From an uncultured Sphingomonadaceae bacterium (GTDB taxonomy: Bacteria; Pseudomonadota; Alphaproteobacteria; Sphingomonadales; Sphingomonadaceae), in NCBI GenBank assembly GCA_947493955.1, contig CANLSQ010000001.1, positions 992,001-1,056,000 of the forward strand: a DNA stretch of 64,000 nucleotides, written 5' to 3'. The notes beneath the pieces are model-generated. The model saw nothing but the letters and a program-made list of their open reading frames with translations. It made no database searches and had not been told where the DNA came from. This document shows positions 17,320 through 25,309 of this stretch, one piece after another. Each line of letters starts with the position of its first letter. Position 1 is the first letter of the stretch. The translations under genes were made by a program, and so were the position numbers.

Positions 17320-18002
17320 TATTTGTCACCTTTCTGGTCTGACTTCTTCATGGCCGCCTTCATAGCTTCCAATTCATCATCAACTTTGTCGCTGCTTTCT
17401 AGCGCAGCAATCTGATTTTCTAGTGTCGCCGGCTCACCGCCCATCGTTAGCGCATCGGCACGGCCCTCGGCCTGGTCCACCTGACGTTCCAGATATTCAA
17501 ATTTTGAAAATGCATCATGGACCTTGTCGCCATTATACATTTCACGGATTTTATAGCGGTTCTCGGCGCTTTCGAGCCGGTTTACCAGGCTGCTCTGGCG
17601 AGAGCGTGCTTCCTGCAATTTCTTTTGAAGCTTGGCAATATCACCTTCTGAAGCGCGCAGGGCATCGTCTAGCACCTGAATTTCAACCGTAAGCTGTTCA
17701 GCCATATCAGCGGCTTTGCGTTTCTCGATCAGCGCCGCCTTGGCGAGATCTTCGCGGTCCTTGGAAAGGGCTAGTTGCGCTTTTTCGTTCCAGTCTTCAG
17801 TCAGCTGGTTCAGCTTATCAATATGCCGGCGCATTTCTTTTTGGTCGGCAATGGTCCGTGCGGCAGAAGCGCGAACTTCGACAAGGGTTTCCTCCATTTC
17901 CAGGATGATCATGCGGATCAGTTTTGACGGATCCTCCGCCTTGTCGAGCATGTCCGTGACATTGGCGGCGATGATATCGCGCGTTCTTGAAAAAATACCC
18001 AT
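17319..18002 (-). CDS. pspA: PspA, phage-shock protein A
   Basis: A 227-residue PspA/IM30 family protein, almost entirely coiled coil. It begins with the amphipathic membrane-binding helix MGIFSRTRDIIAANVTDMLD. PspA oligomers bind damaged inner membrane and, when not bound there, inhibit PspF. GGAG eight bases before ATG 18002 fixes the start; the open frame extends further upstream but without support. It lies downstream of a small exported-peptide gene and an intercistronic hairpin, and begins the pspABC-array part of the operon. Confidence 0.95.
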   Translation of the reverse strand: MGIFSRTRDIIAANVTDMLDKAEDPSKLIRMIILEMEETLVEVRASAARTIADQKEMRRHIDKLNQLTEDWNEKAQLALSKDREDLAKAALIEKRKAADMAEQLTVEIQVLDDALRASEGDIAKLQKKLQEARSRQSSLVNRLESAENRYKIREMYNGDKVHDAFSKFEYLERQVDQAEGRADALTMGGEPATLENQIAALESSDKVDDELEAMKAAMKKSDQKGDK

Positions 18003-18095
18003 GGTTAAACTCCGGTAGTTGCTAGCATTGTGCCTGGAATGGTTCGAACGTTCAGGCTGGTCTTCATAAAATTCTACGTCTTCAATCTGGAAAGG

Positions 18096-18142
18096 TGGCC
18101 GGGACCGTACTTCGGCAAGGGGGAATGAAGGAGTCCCGGCCA
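18096..18142 (-). other. Strong intercistronic stem-loop upstream of pspA
   Basis: TGGCCGGGAC (18096-18105) pairs perfectly with GTCCCGGCCA (18133-18142), a 10-base GC-rich stem with a 27-base loop. It lies between the first small gene of the operon and pspA. There is no T tract in the direction of transcription, so it is more likely an mRNA processing or stability element, or an attenuator, than a plain terminator. Confidence 0.6.
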
Positions 18143-18151
18143 TTTCGCCTG

Positions 18152-18334
18152 TCACGCCTTATAGCTGACAGTTGGGGAAATTGTACCATCTTCAGAGATG
18201 GTCGGGCCTTGTGCTTCGGCAGGGCCCACGGCGCTGATCAAAATCGTCAGGCTAAACAGCAACACGGAAATGATGGCAGAAACGTCGGTTCTGCTCAAAT
18301 TCATTAATTTGCCTGTTTTCGTAGCTGCTGACAT
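18152..18334 (-). CDS. Small exported or membrane peptide at the head of the psp operon (60 aa)
   Basis: A 60-residue protein: polar start, a hydrophobic stretch (about 17-37, VSAIISVLLFSLTILISAVG) and the sequence PAEAQG, which looks like a signal peptidase site, leaving a mature peptide of about 20 residues. GGAGG six bases before ATG 18334 supports translation. It is the first gene after the sigma-54 promoter. I do not recognise a family. It could be a secreted peptide or a leader gene for the operon. Confidence 0.6.
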   Translation of the reverse strand: MSAATKTGKLMNLSRTDVSAIISVLLFSLTILISAVGPAEAQGPTISEDGTISPTVSYKA

Positions 18335-18385
18335 GTTGTCCTCCGTTGGTCGATTTCCAGTCCCTTGCGGGTTCGAAACTAACAT

Positions 18386-18401
18386 TGCAGGAGGCGTGCC
18401 A
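18386..18401 (-). promoter_or_regulatory. Sigma-54 (RpoN) promoter of the psp operon
   Basis: On the minus strand the sequence TGGCACGCCTCCTGCA gives GG and GC spaced by exactly ten bases, matching the -24/-12 consensus TGGCAC-N5-TTGC with one mismatch (C for the first T of the -12 box). Transcription would start near 18375, about 40 bases before ATG 18334. The divergent gene encodes the PspF activator that such promoters require. Confidence 0.85.
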
Positions 18402-18407
18402 GTTTTT

Positions 18408-18420
18408 TAACTGGTTGATA
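18408..18420 (-). promoter_or_regulatory. IHF binding site upstream of the psp promoter
   Basis: On the minus strand TATCAACCAGTTA matches every position of the IHF consensus WATCAANNNNTTR. It lies at roughly -34 to -46 relative to the inferred start, between the sigma-54 promoter and the AT-rich pspF side, where IHF bending normally brings the enhancer-bound activator to polymerase. Confidence 0.7.
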
Positions 18421-18500
18421 TATTTAGATAATACAAGTTTTTGGAAAAATGAATATGGTATTAATTGCTATTTAATAGGAATTTGCACTATATATTGGCC

Positions 18501-19544
18501 ATGGAGCGCGAAAATCAGTTTGTTGGGGAGTCCGGAGCTTTCCTTGATGCAGTCGAAAAAGCCAGTCGGGCGGCCACTCTGGACCGTCCCGTACTTGTTA
18601 TCGGAGAGCGCGGTACAGGTAAAGAGCTCATCGCTGAACGTCTCCATCGACTAAGCATGCGTTGGGATGGTCCTTTGGTTACATTAAACTGCGCGGCCAT
18701 GCCCGAAACGTTGATCGAGGCTGAATTGTTCGGCCACGAAGCCGGTGCCTTTACGGGTGCGACCAAGAATAGAGTAGGGCGCTTTGAAGAAGCTGATGGC
18801 GGCACCTTGTTTCTGGATGAATTGGGAACATTGTCTTCTGCGGCGCAGGAGCGATTGCTCCGGGCGGTTGAATATGGCGAGATTACCAGAATAGGATCAT
18901 CGCGACCACAAAAAGTGGATGTGCGGATCGTGGCGGCTACCAATGCCGACCTGCCGAAGATGGCGGACGAAGGGAAATTCCGGGCGGATTTGCTTGATCG
19001 CCTGTCATTTGAAGTCGTGACGCTGCCGCCGCTACGCTATCGTGAGGGGGATGTTCCGGTTTTGGCGGACTATTTCGGGCGACGCATGGCTGCTGAACTG
19101 GAATGGGAACAATGGCCAGGCTTCGGTCAGTTGGCATCCGAAGCGCTGGCGCGTCATCAATGGCCCGGTAACGTCCGTGAACTCCGCAATGTGATCGAAC
19201 GCGCCGTCTATCAGTGGGGTGATTATACGAGGGCTGTCGATCATATCGTCTTTGATCCGTTTGAATCGCCATGGAAACCGAAAGAAATGCCTTCCCGGCA
19301 ATCGCAGCCAGTTGAAACCCAAAGCACGGATGAAAAAGCTGAGCCTGCCCCAGCAGCGCCGTCTGCAGAACCAGAATTTGCGGCTGTTGATGATATGAAA
19401 GAAGCGGTCGAAGCGTTCGAAAAGCGCATCCTTGAAGCAGCACTGGCCAAATCCCGCTATAACCAGCGACAGACCGCCAAAGCGCTCAATTTGACCTATG
19501 ATCAACTCCGACATTCGCTCAAGCGTCACGATTTACTGGGATAG
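18501..19544 (+). CDS. pspF: PspF, sigma-54-dependent activator of the psp operon
   Basis: A 347-residue bacterial enhancer-binding protein without a receiver or sensory domain, as in PspF, whose activity is controlled by PspA. AAA+ domain: Walker A GERGTGKE (35-42), the sigma-54 contact loop GAFTGA (82-87), Walker B GTLFLDEL (101-108) and WPGNVREL. The C-terminus has a Fis-type helix-turn-helix (QRQTAKALNLTYDQLRHSL). A Pro/Ala/Glu-rich linker separates the two. Divergent from the psp operon. ATG 18501 has no evident Shine-Dalgarno; TTG codons upstream are possible but less likely. Confidence 0.93.
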   Translation: MERENQFVGESGAFLDAVEKASRAATLDRPVLVIGERGTGKELIAERLHRLSMRWDGPLVTLNCAAMPETLIEAELFGHEAGAFTGATKNRVGRFEEADGGTLFLDELGTLSSAAQERLLRAVEYGEITRIGSSRPQKVDVRIVAATNADLPKMADEGKFRADLLDRLSFEVVTLPPLRYREGDVPVLADYFGRRMAAELEWEQWPGFGQLASEALARHQWPGNVRELRNVIERAVYQWGDYTRAVDHIVFDPFESPWKPKEMPSRQSQPVETQSTDEKAEPAPAAPSAEPEFAAVDDMKEAVEAFEKRILEAALAKSRYNQRQTAKALNLTYDQLRHSLKRHDLLG

Positions 19545-19566
19545 AATTTGTTAGGACTCTCAACAT

Positions 19567-19601
19567 AGAGTTCTCCAAGTAGTTTTATTGAACAGAACTC
19601 T
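19567..19601 (+). repeat. Inverted repeat upstream of the acyltransferase gene
   Basis: AGAGTTCT (19567-19574) and AGAACTCT (19594-19601) are perfect 8-base inverted copies separated by 19 bases. A related GACTCT lies just before at 19554-19559. No T tract follows. It may be a regulatory site or a weak pspF 3' hairpin. Confidence 0.35.
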
Positions 19602-19646
19602 AAAGGCCTTATCTAAGTTATTCGAAACAATGGGGTGTGAGGGCAT

Positions 19647-21005
19647 ATGAGTGAACGCGGCGAGACGGCAATCAAACGGAACCTATGGACCCGTGCACAG
19701 GATATGGCCCTCAAGGCTCCACCCGAACGCAACCGCTATGTCGATTTTCTGAGAGCCTTTTCCATTCTTGCGGTTGTGATCGGTCACTGGCTGGTAGCAG
19801 CGCCTTATATTGAAGATGGCGCGGTGAAGGGCGGGCATCTGCTGGGTATTTTGCCCTGGACCCAGTGGCTGACTTGGGGCTTTCAGGTTATGCCGGTATT
19901 TTTTCTTGTCGGCGGTTTTTCACACGGACTTTCCTGGTCCGCGAATTTGCGCAACAACGGATCCTATGCGGGATGGTTTACGGGACGACTGCGGCGGTTG
20001 ATTAACCCGGTGCTGCCCCTTTTCCTCATCTGGACAGTCTTCGCTCTGTTTGGCACGGCCATGGGCGTGGACCGCAAGATTGTTGAACTGGCGGCCCAGC
20101 TTGCGCTGATCCCAGTCTGGTTCCTCGCGGTTTACCTGATGGTCGGGGCAGTCGTGCCCTATACATATGGTTTGTGGAAGCGCTTTGGCATGACGTCATT
20201 CTGGGGTCTGGTCGCCGGCGCGATAGCCATCGATGCGATGACCTTTGGGCTGAACGTGCCGCATGTGAATTTTGTGAACTTTGCCTTTGTCTGGCTGGCA
20301 GTGCACCAGTTGGGATATGCGTGGAGCGAGGGATATTTTGCCAAACCGGTCAAAGCCCTGATGTGGGGCATAGGCGGTCTGATAGCACTCGGCCTGCTGG
20401 TCGGTTTAGGCCCTTATCCGGTGGCCATGATCGGCGTACCGGGTGAACCGGTCAGTAATAGTATGCCGCCGACAATTGCGTTGCTCGCACTTGGTATTGC
20501 GCAGACCGGACTGGTTCTCGCCTTGGAACCGATGGGCCGGCGGATGCTCGACAACCTAAAGATCTGGACCGGCGTCGTCCTGCTCAACGGAATGATCATG
20601 ACCACTTATCTGTGGCATTTGACCGCCTTTGTGCTCGTGATGGTGGCGGCCTGGTTGCTGGGAGGTATCGGCCTTGAAGTTGCTCCGGGAAGTGGATCAT
20701 GGTGGCTGACACGCCCAATCTGGTTTGTGCTCTATATCGCTGCTTTGTTGCCGCTGATCATGATTTTTGCCAAATATGAGCAAGCCGGAACGGGCGGGCA
20801 GCGTGAGAGAGCCGATCTGCCTCACTGGAGATTGATTGTCGGGCTGCTGTTCGTTTGTGCTGGCTTGGCAGCGACGGCCGCGATCAGCATTGCCAGCCCG
20901 CTCGGTGTTACAGGCGTAAGGCTGTGGGTGGTCGCAATGCCCTTTATCGGTGCGGCCTTTATCGGTTTCGGTCCGGCCCATAAGATCGCAAAACGGCTCA
21001 ACTAA
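19647..21005 (+). CDS. Integral membrane acyltransferase (acyltransferase 3 family)
   Basis: A 452-residue polytopic membrane protein of the acyltransferase_3 family, which transfers acyl groups to sugars, glycans or lipids. The first helix begins with the family signature RYVDFLRAFSILAVVIGHW (Asp-Leu-Arg and the conserved His). About ten hydrophobic helices follow across the length. The acceptor is unknown; nothing adjacent is a glycan biosynthesis gene. It ends at a shared bidirectional terminator. Confidence 0.85.
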   Translation: MSERGETAIKRNLWTRAQDMALKAPPERNRYVDFLRAFSILAVVIGHWLVAAPYIEDGAVKGGHLLGILPWTQWLTWGFQVMPVFFLVGGFSHGLSWSANLRNNGSYAGWFTGRLRRLINPVLPLFLIWTVFALFGTAMGVDRKIVELAAQLALIPVWFLAVYLMVGAVVPYTYGLWKRFGMTSFWGLVAGAIAIDAMTFGLNVPHVNFVNFAFVWLAVHQLGYAWSEGYFAKPVKALMWGIGGLIALGLLVGLGPYPVAMIGVPGEPVSNSMPPTIALLALGIAQTGLVLALEPMGRRMLDNLKIWTGVVLLNGMIMTTYLWHLTAFVLVMVAAWLLGGIGLEVAPGSGSWWLTRPIWFVLYIAALLPLIMIFAKYEQAGTGGQRERADLPHWRLIVGLLFVCAGLAATAAISIASPLGVTGVRLWVVAMPFIGAAFIGFGPAHKIAKRLN

Positions 21006-21030
21006 CTCGGGTCACTTATGAACAAGATAA

Positions 21031-21056
21031 AAAAGAGGGCCGTAAAGCCCTCTTTT
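21031..21056 (+). terminator. Bidirectional intrinsic terminator
   Basis: AAAAGAGGGC (21031-21040) pairs with GCCCTCTTTT (21047-21056) with a six-base loop. A/T tracts on both sides serve the acyltransferase gene on the plus strand and the PuuD-like gene on the minus strand. Confidence 0.9.
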
Positions 21057-21076
21057 CAAAACCGTTTTAGGCCACA

Positions 21077-21643
21077 TTAGCCACCTAGATTGGCGTTCAC
21101 CATGCAATAGAGCATCGGCAGTGACAGTAGCGTATTGGTCCGTGAGGCCATCAGCGCCACTTTGGCCGCCGAGGCTTTGGCATCTGCATCCGCTTCAACC
21201 ATACCCAATACCTTTTTCTGGTTTGGCCAGATCAGGAACCAGACATTAAACGCCATGACCAGCGCCATCCACATGCCGATACCAATCAGCAGATAGCCTT
21301 CCTGCAGAAGCAGAGCCTGTGTCAGATATCCGGTCAGGTGTGCAACGACCAAACCAGTAATCACCGTGAACAAAGCGGCCCAGCGGAAATAGAACAGAGC
21401 ACTCGGAGCGATATGCTTGGACACTGCCGGTTTGGCCTCATCCGGAATGTTCGGCATTTGCGGGACTTGAACAAAGTTGAAATAGTAGAGCAACCCGATC
21501 CAGAGTACGCCGAAAAATGTGTGCAGCCAGCGGAAGACTCCATTTACCTGGTCACCCAGAGGGCCGATGCCGACAATCACAAGTATGGCGAGTATCAACC
21601 CCACCACCATCACCAAATTCAAATTCCCGAAAAACTTCGCCAT
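21077..21643 (-). CDS. PuuD-like urate hydroxylase membrane domain protein
   Basis: A 188-residue membrane protein with about four to five hydrophobic helices. It has the signature WLHTFFGVLWIGLLYYFNFVQ of the N-terminal domain of the PuuD-type urate oxidase family (Urate_ox_N). Complete PuuD carries a C-terminal cytochrome c domain, which is absent here, and no purine catabolism gene is near, so a true urate oxidase role is doubtful. Start ATG 21643 has a GGGGGAG ribosome binding site. A heme or quinone-linked function is possible. Confidence 0.75.
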   Translation of the reverse strand: MAKFFGNLNLVMVVGLILAILVIVGIGPLGDQVNGVFRWLHTFFGVLWIGLLYYFNFVQVPQMPNIPDEAKPAVSKHIAPSALFYFRWAALFTVITGLVVAHLTGYLTQALLLQEGYLLIGIGMWMALVMAFNVWFLIWPNQKKVLGMVEADADAKASAAKVALMASRTNTLLSLPMLYCMVNANLGG

Positions 21644-21818
21644 TATAATCTCCCCCAGTGTTGTCTGTAACAATGCAGTAATATTATGCCTTCAAGCCAT
21701 TTTTGTCACGGAAAAAGGCTGATCCTATCAGATACGCTCTTATGGACAGTTGCCCCGCAAACCATTTGTCACCATATGCGCTTTCTGAAAGTCATTCTAA
21801 CAATGGAGAAAATTCTCA

Positions 21819-22424
21819 ATGTCCTTTGAACTTCCCCCGCTCCCTTATTCAAAAACCGCTTTTGGAGATCTGATCTCGGAGGCAACGTTCAATTATCACC
21901 ATGGCAAACATCACAATGCCTATGTGACTAAAACCAATGACGCGATCGAAGGCACGGATCATACGGGCAAGAAATTGTCGGAAATCATCAAGACTGCCGA
22001 TGGCGGCCTGTTCAATAACGCAGCACAGGTCTGGAACCACAGCTTTTACTGGCTGTGCCTGAGCCCCGAGAAAAAGGAAATGCCGACAGAATTGAAGAGT
22101 CGCATTGAAGCGGACTTCGGTTCCATTCAGGAGTTCAAGGACAAGTTCAAAGCGGAAGCCGTTGGACATTTTGCGAGCGGTTGGGCCTGGCTGGTGCTGA
22201 ACGGTGACAAGCTGGAAATCACATCGCTGCACGATGCAGACAGCCCGGTTGCTCATGATATGAAACCACTCCTCACCATCGACGTGTGGGAGCATGCCTA
22301 TTATCTGGACTACCAGAATGCGCGTCCCGACTATGTCTCAGCATTGCTCGACAACGCGATTGACTGGGACTTTGTAGCCCAGAACCTTGACGGTGAAGGC
22401 GTAAGTCGCGCTGATCAGGGCTAA
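21819..22424 (+). CDS. sodB: Superoxide dismutase, iron type (SodB)
   Basis: A 201-residue Fe/Mn-family superoxide dismutase removing superoxide in the cytosol. Metal ligands by alignment with E. coli SodB: His27 (NYHHGKHH), His74 (VWNHSFYW), Asp155 and His159 (DVWEHAYY). The Gln69-Gln70-like position reads AAQVWNHSF, as in iron enzymes. No signal peptide. Single gene followed by a strong terminator. Confidence 0.96.
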   Translation: MSFELPPLPYSKTAFGDLISEATFNYHHGKHHNAYVTKTNDAIEGTDHTGKKLSEIIKTADGGLFNNAAQVWNHSFYWLCLSPEKKEMPTELKSRIEADFGSIQEFKDKFKAEAVGHFASGWAWLVLNGDKLEITSLHDADSPVAHDMKPLLTIDVWEHAYYLDYQNARPDYVSALLDNAIDWDFVAQNLDGEGVSRADQG

Positions 22425-22446
22425 GAGCCTCTAAAGAAGAATTACG

Positions 22447-22482
22447 AGACCGCGCTCTTCCTGCGAGGGGCGCGGTCTTTTA
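22447..22482 (+). terminator. Intrinsic terminator of sodB
   Basis: GACCGCGC (22448-22455) pairs with GCGCGGTC (22470-22477), followed by TTTTAT. It overlaps the 3' end of the convergent yciB gene. Confidence 0.88.
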
Positions 22483-23121
22483 TTTGGAGGCAGCTTCTTC
22501 TGTCTCTTCGTCATCCTGCCCAAGATCCAGTCCGTGCCGCATCAGCATCGGTACGTTGGCGATGGCGAAGATAAAGGACAATATAGTGATGCCCCACACT
22601 TTCAGCGTCAGCCACATGTCGAAGGTGAGGGAAAGACGCATGGCTTCGTTCAGTACGGCCATCGCGACAAAGAATATCGCCCAGTTTCGCGATAGTTTGA
22701 GCCAGCCTTCATCCGAAAGCCCTTCATAGGCGGCCTGCAGCAGATATTTTAGCATGGCTTTCCCGCGCAGCAATCCGACACCCAGTATCACCGCAAAGCC
22801 TAGATAGATAATTGTCGGCTTGATCTGGATGAAGCGCGGATCATTGAAATAAATCGTGAGTGCACCAAAGCCGATCACCAAAACCGCTGACAGCCAGAGC
22901 ATGGGGGATATCTTGCCCAGTTTCCATTTGGAAACAATGACCGCAATCACGATAGCCACCATGAAAGCCGCGGTGCCATATATTGCTGACAGCACCGGAT
23001 TGTCGCCCGGAACAGCAAATTTGTAAGTCAGGAAAAAGACCAGCAATGGCCCGAAATCGAGTGCAAAGCCCAAACCCTTGTTTTCCTGTTTCGGTTCTAC
23101 ATTGACGACATCATCACTCAT
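22480..23121 (-). CDS. yciB: YciB/IspZ inner membrane septation protein
   Basis: A 213-residue membrane protein of the YciB (IspZ, septation protein A) family, linked to cell division and envelope synthesis in enterobacteria. It has the family's LDFGPLLVFFLTYKF start, about six hydrophobic helices and the NWAIFFVAMAVLNE motif. The last gene of the dapF-mtaB-ftsY-yciB chain; its ATG overlaps the ftsY stop by four bases. An acidic C-terminal tail is present. Confidence 0.93.
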   Translation of the reverse strand: MSDDVVNVEPKQENKGLGFALDFGPLLVFFLTYKFAVPGDNPVLSAIYGTAAFMVAIVIAVIVSKWKLGKISPMLWLSAVLVIGFGALTIYFNDPRFIQIKPTIIYLGFAVILGVGLLRGKAMLKYLLQAAYEGLSDEGWLKLSRNWAIFFVAMAVLNEAMRLSLTFDMWLTLKVWGITILSFIFAIANVPMLMRHGLDLGQDDEETEEAASK

Positions 23122-24047
23122 TCTTCAATTCCTGCTATGGCCGCTGCCAGGTCATTGGCATCAAAGGGCCGCAAATCTTCAATTGTTTCACCGACACCAA
23201 TGGCATGGATCGGCATTTCAAACTGTTTGGCTGCTGCGACAAGGACTCCGCCGCGCGCTGTGCCGTCCAATTTGGTCATAATCAGGCCGGTCACCTTTGC
23301 CACTTCCTTGAACACTTCAATCTGTGACAGGGCATTTTGTCCCGTCGTCGCATCCAGAACAAGAACAACATCATGCGGGGCTTCCGGATTGAGCCGCCCC
23401 AGAACACGCCGGATCTTGTCCAGTTCATCCATCAATTCGCTGCGGTTTTGCAGGCGGCCTGCTGTATCAACGATTAATACGTCAATGCCGGTGGCCGTGG
23501 CCTGTTTAACGCCTTCATAGACAATGCTGGCGCTGTCACCGCCCTCTTTGCCGCTGATGATCGGCACGCCGAGCCGTTCGGCCCAAACTTTCAATTGTCC
23601 TATCGCAGCTGCGCGAAAGGTATCGCCAGCGGCGAGCATCACACCGTAATCCTGTTCCAGAAACAGATGGGCGAGTTTTGCGATTGTTGTGGTTTTGCCA
23701 GAGCCGTTGACGCCAATTACCAATATGACCTGCGGCCGCGGAAACGCATCAATTTCCAGAGGAACGGCTACCGGCTCCAATATGCCGGCAATTTCGGACT
23801 GGATGATTTCGCGAACCGCATGTTCGCTAAGGCCTTTTTCAAACCGCTCGTTCGAGAGCTTTTCGCGAATGGATGCGGCGGTCGCAGGTCCCAGGTCGGA
23901 AATGATCAACGCATCTTCGATCTCGTCAAGAGTCGCTTCATCCAGTTTTGCCTTGGTCACAAGACCGGTCAGGTTTTCGGTCAATCGGCCAGATGTCTTG
24001 CTGAACCCGCCAAAAAGGCGATCTCTCCACCCCTGTTTTTCACTCAT
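23118..24047 (-). CDS. ftsY: FtsY, signal recognition particle receptor
   Basis: A 309-residue SRP receptor GTPase that docks Ffh-ribosome complexes at the membrane. N domain (about 20-90), Walker A GVNGSGKT (112-119), DTAGR in the G domain and TKLDGTARGG. It lacks the long acidic A domain of E. coli FtsY and starts with a short WRDRLFGGFSKT amphipathic stretch, the form common in alphaproteobacteria. Overlaps both neighbours by four bases. Its partner Ffh is encoded at 28143. Confidence 0.96.
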   Translation of the reverse strand: MSEKQGWRDRLFGGFSKTSGRLTENLTGLVTKAKLDEATLDEIEDALIISDLGPATAASIREKLSNERFEKGLSEHAVREIIQSEIAGILEPVAVPLEIDAFPRPQVILVIGVNGSGKTTTIAKLAHLFLEQDYGVMLAAGDTFRAAAIGQLKVWAERLGVPIISGKEGGDSASIVYEGVKQATATGIDVLIVDTAGRLQNRSELMDELDKIRRVLGRLNPEAPHDVVLVLDATTGQNALSQIEVFKEVAKVTGLIMTKLDGTARGGVLVAAAKQFEMPIHAIGVGETIEDLRPFDANDLAAAIAGIEE

Positions 24048-25309
24048 ACTATTTTTCTTCCGATCAGTTTCCGGTCATCGGACGCAATGACTTCGACAGG
24101 GATGATCTGGCCTTCTGGCATGGTTTCTTCAAAACTGATATGGGCAAAATTTTCTGCATATCCAGCCTTGCCGTTTAACTCGCACAGCACATTTTGCCGG
24201 CTACCGACCAGACTGTCGCGCCAAACCTGTGCGCTTGCGCTTACCTTCTCACGCAAAAGCCGGGCGCGTTCCTTGATAGTGACCCCATTGACCTGGGGCA
24301 TATTGGCCGCAGGCGTGCCCTGCCTCGGGGAATAGGGGAATATGTGGCCATGAATGATGTTGCATTCATCCACAATATCAAGGCTTTTTGCGAACATGGC
24401 ATCGGTTTCGGTCGGAAATCCGGCGATAATATCGGCACCTATGGCTATTTCGGGACGCTTGTCCTTCAGCTGTGCGACAAGCTCTATGGCTTGCTCACGA
24501 CTGTGGCGGCGTTTCATCCGTTTGAGGATCATATTGTCGCCTGACTGCAGCGAAAGATGTACATGCGGCATCATCCGGCTTTCACCCGTCAATATATCAA
24601 ACAGGCGCTCGTCAATTTCCACGCCGTCAACGGAGGACAAGCGCAGCCGTTTAAGTTCGGGAACATGGCCCAGAACCCGCTCGACCAGCAGGCCAAGGCT
24701 AGGGCTACCCGGTAAATCCGGTCCGTAGCTGGTGACATCGACACCCGTCAGCACGACCTCGTTAAAGCCTTGGTCAACCAGCGACTTCACTTGCTCGACA
24801 ACCTGTCCTGCCGGCACGGACCGGCTATTGCCGCGGCCATAGGGGATGATGCAGAAGGTGCAGCGGTGATCGCAGCCATTTTGCACTTCCACAAAGGCTC
24901 GGGACCGCTCGGCAAAGGCGCTGACCATATGCGGTGCGGTTTCCCTTACCTGCATGATATCTGACACCCGTATATCCGGCTTGTTGGTGTCTAGCCCGAA
25001 TTTGAAATTATCGGCCTCATATTTATCGAAATTACCGACCACACCGGATGTCTCGGGCATATCTGCAAACATCTCCGGATCGACCTGTGCGGCGCATCCA
25101 GTTACAACCACAGCTTTGTCCGGATTATCTTTCTTTGCGCGCCGTATGGCCTGACGGGTTTGACGGACCGCTTCGTTGGTGACGGCGCAGCTGTTGACGA
25201 TAACCAATTCATCCGCATTGACCCTGGAGGCATTGATTGTCTGGCGAATTGCTTCGCTCTCAGCGATATTCAGGCGGCACCCCATACTGATAATATCAGG
25301 ACCACTCAT
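24044..25309 (-). CDS. mtaB: MtaB, tRNA threonylcarbamoyladenosine (t6A37) methylthiotransferase
   Basis: A 421-residue radical-SAM methylthiotransferase that converts t6A37 to ms2t6A37 in tRNAs. The N-terminal UPF0004 domain holds the auxiliary cluster ligands Cys11, Cys41 and Cys72; the radical-SAM cluster uses Cys146, Cys150 and Cys153 (CDHRCTFC). A C-terminal TRAM-like end follows. MtaB rather than MiaB or RimO is favoured by the short N-terminus (GCRLN) and the dapF/ftsY context. Four-base overlaps on both sides. Confidence 0.92.
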   Translation of the reverse strand: MSGPDIISMGCRLNIAESEAIRQTINASRVNADELVIVNSCAVTNEAVRQTRQAIRRAKKDNPDKAVVVTGCAAQVDPEMFADMPETSGVVGNFDKYEADNFKFGLDTNKPDIRVSDIMQVRETAPHMVSAFAERSRAFVEVQNGCDHRCTFCIIPYGRGNSRSVPAGQVVEQVKSLVDQGFNEVVLTGVDVTSYGPDLPGSPSLGLLVERVLGHVPELKRLRLSSVDGVEIDERLFDILTGESRMMPHVHLSLQSGDNMILKRMKRRHSREQAIELVAQLKDKRPEIAIGADIIAGFPTETDAMFAKSLDIVDECNIIHGHIFPYSPRQGTPAANMPQVNGVTIKERARLLREKVSASAQVWRDSLVGSRQNVLCELNGKAGYAENFAHISFEETMPEGQIIPVEVIASDDRKLIGRKIV

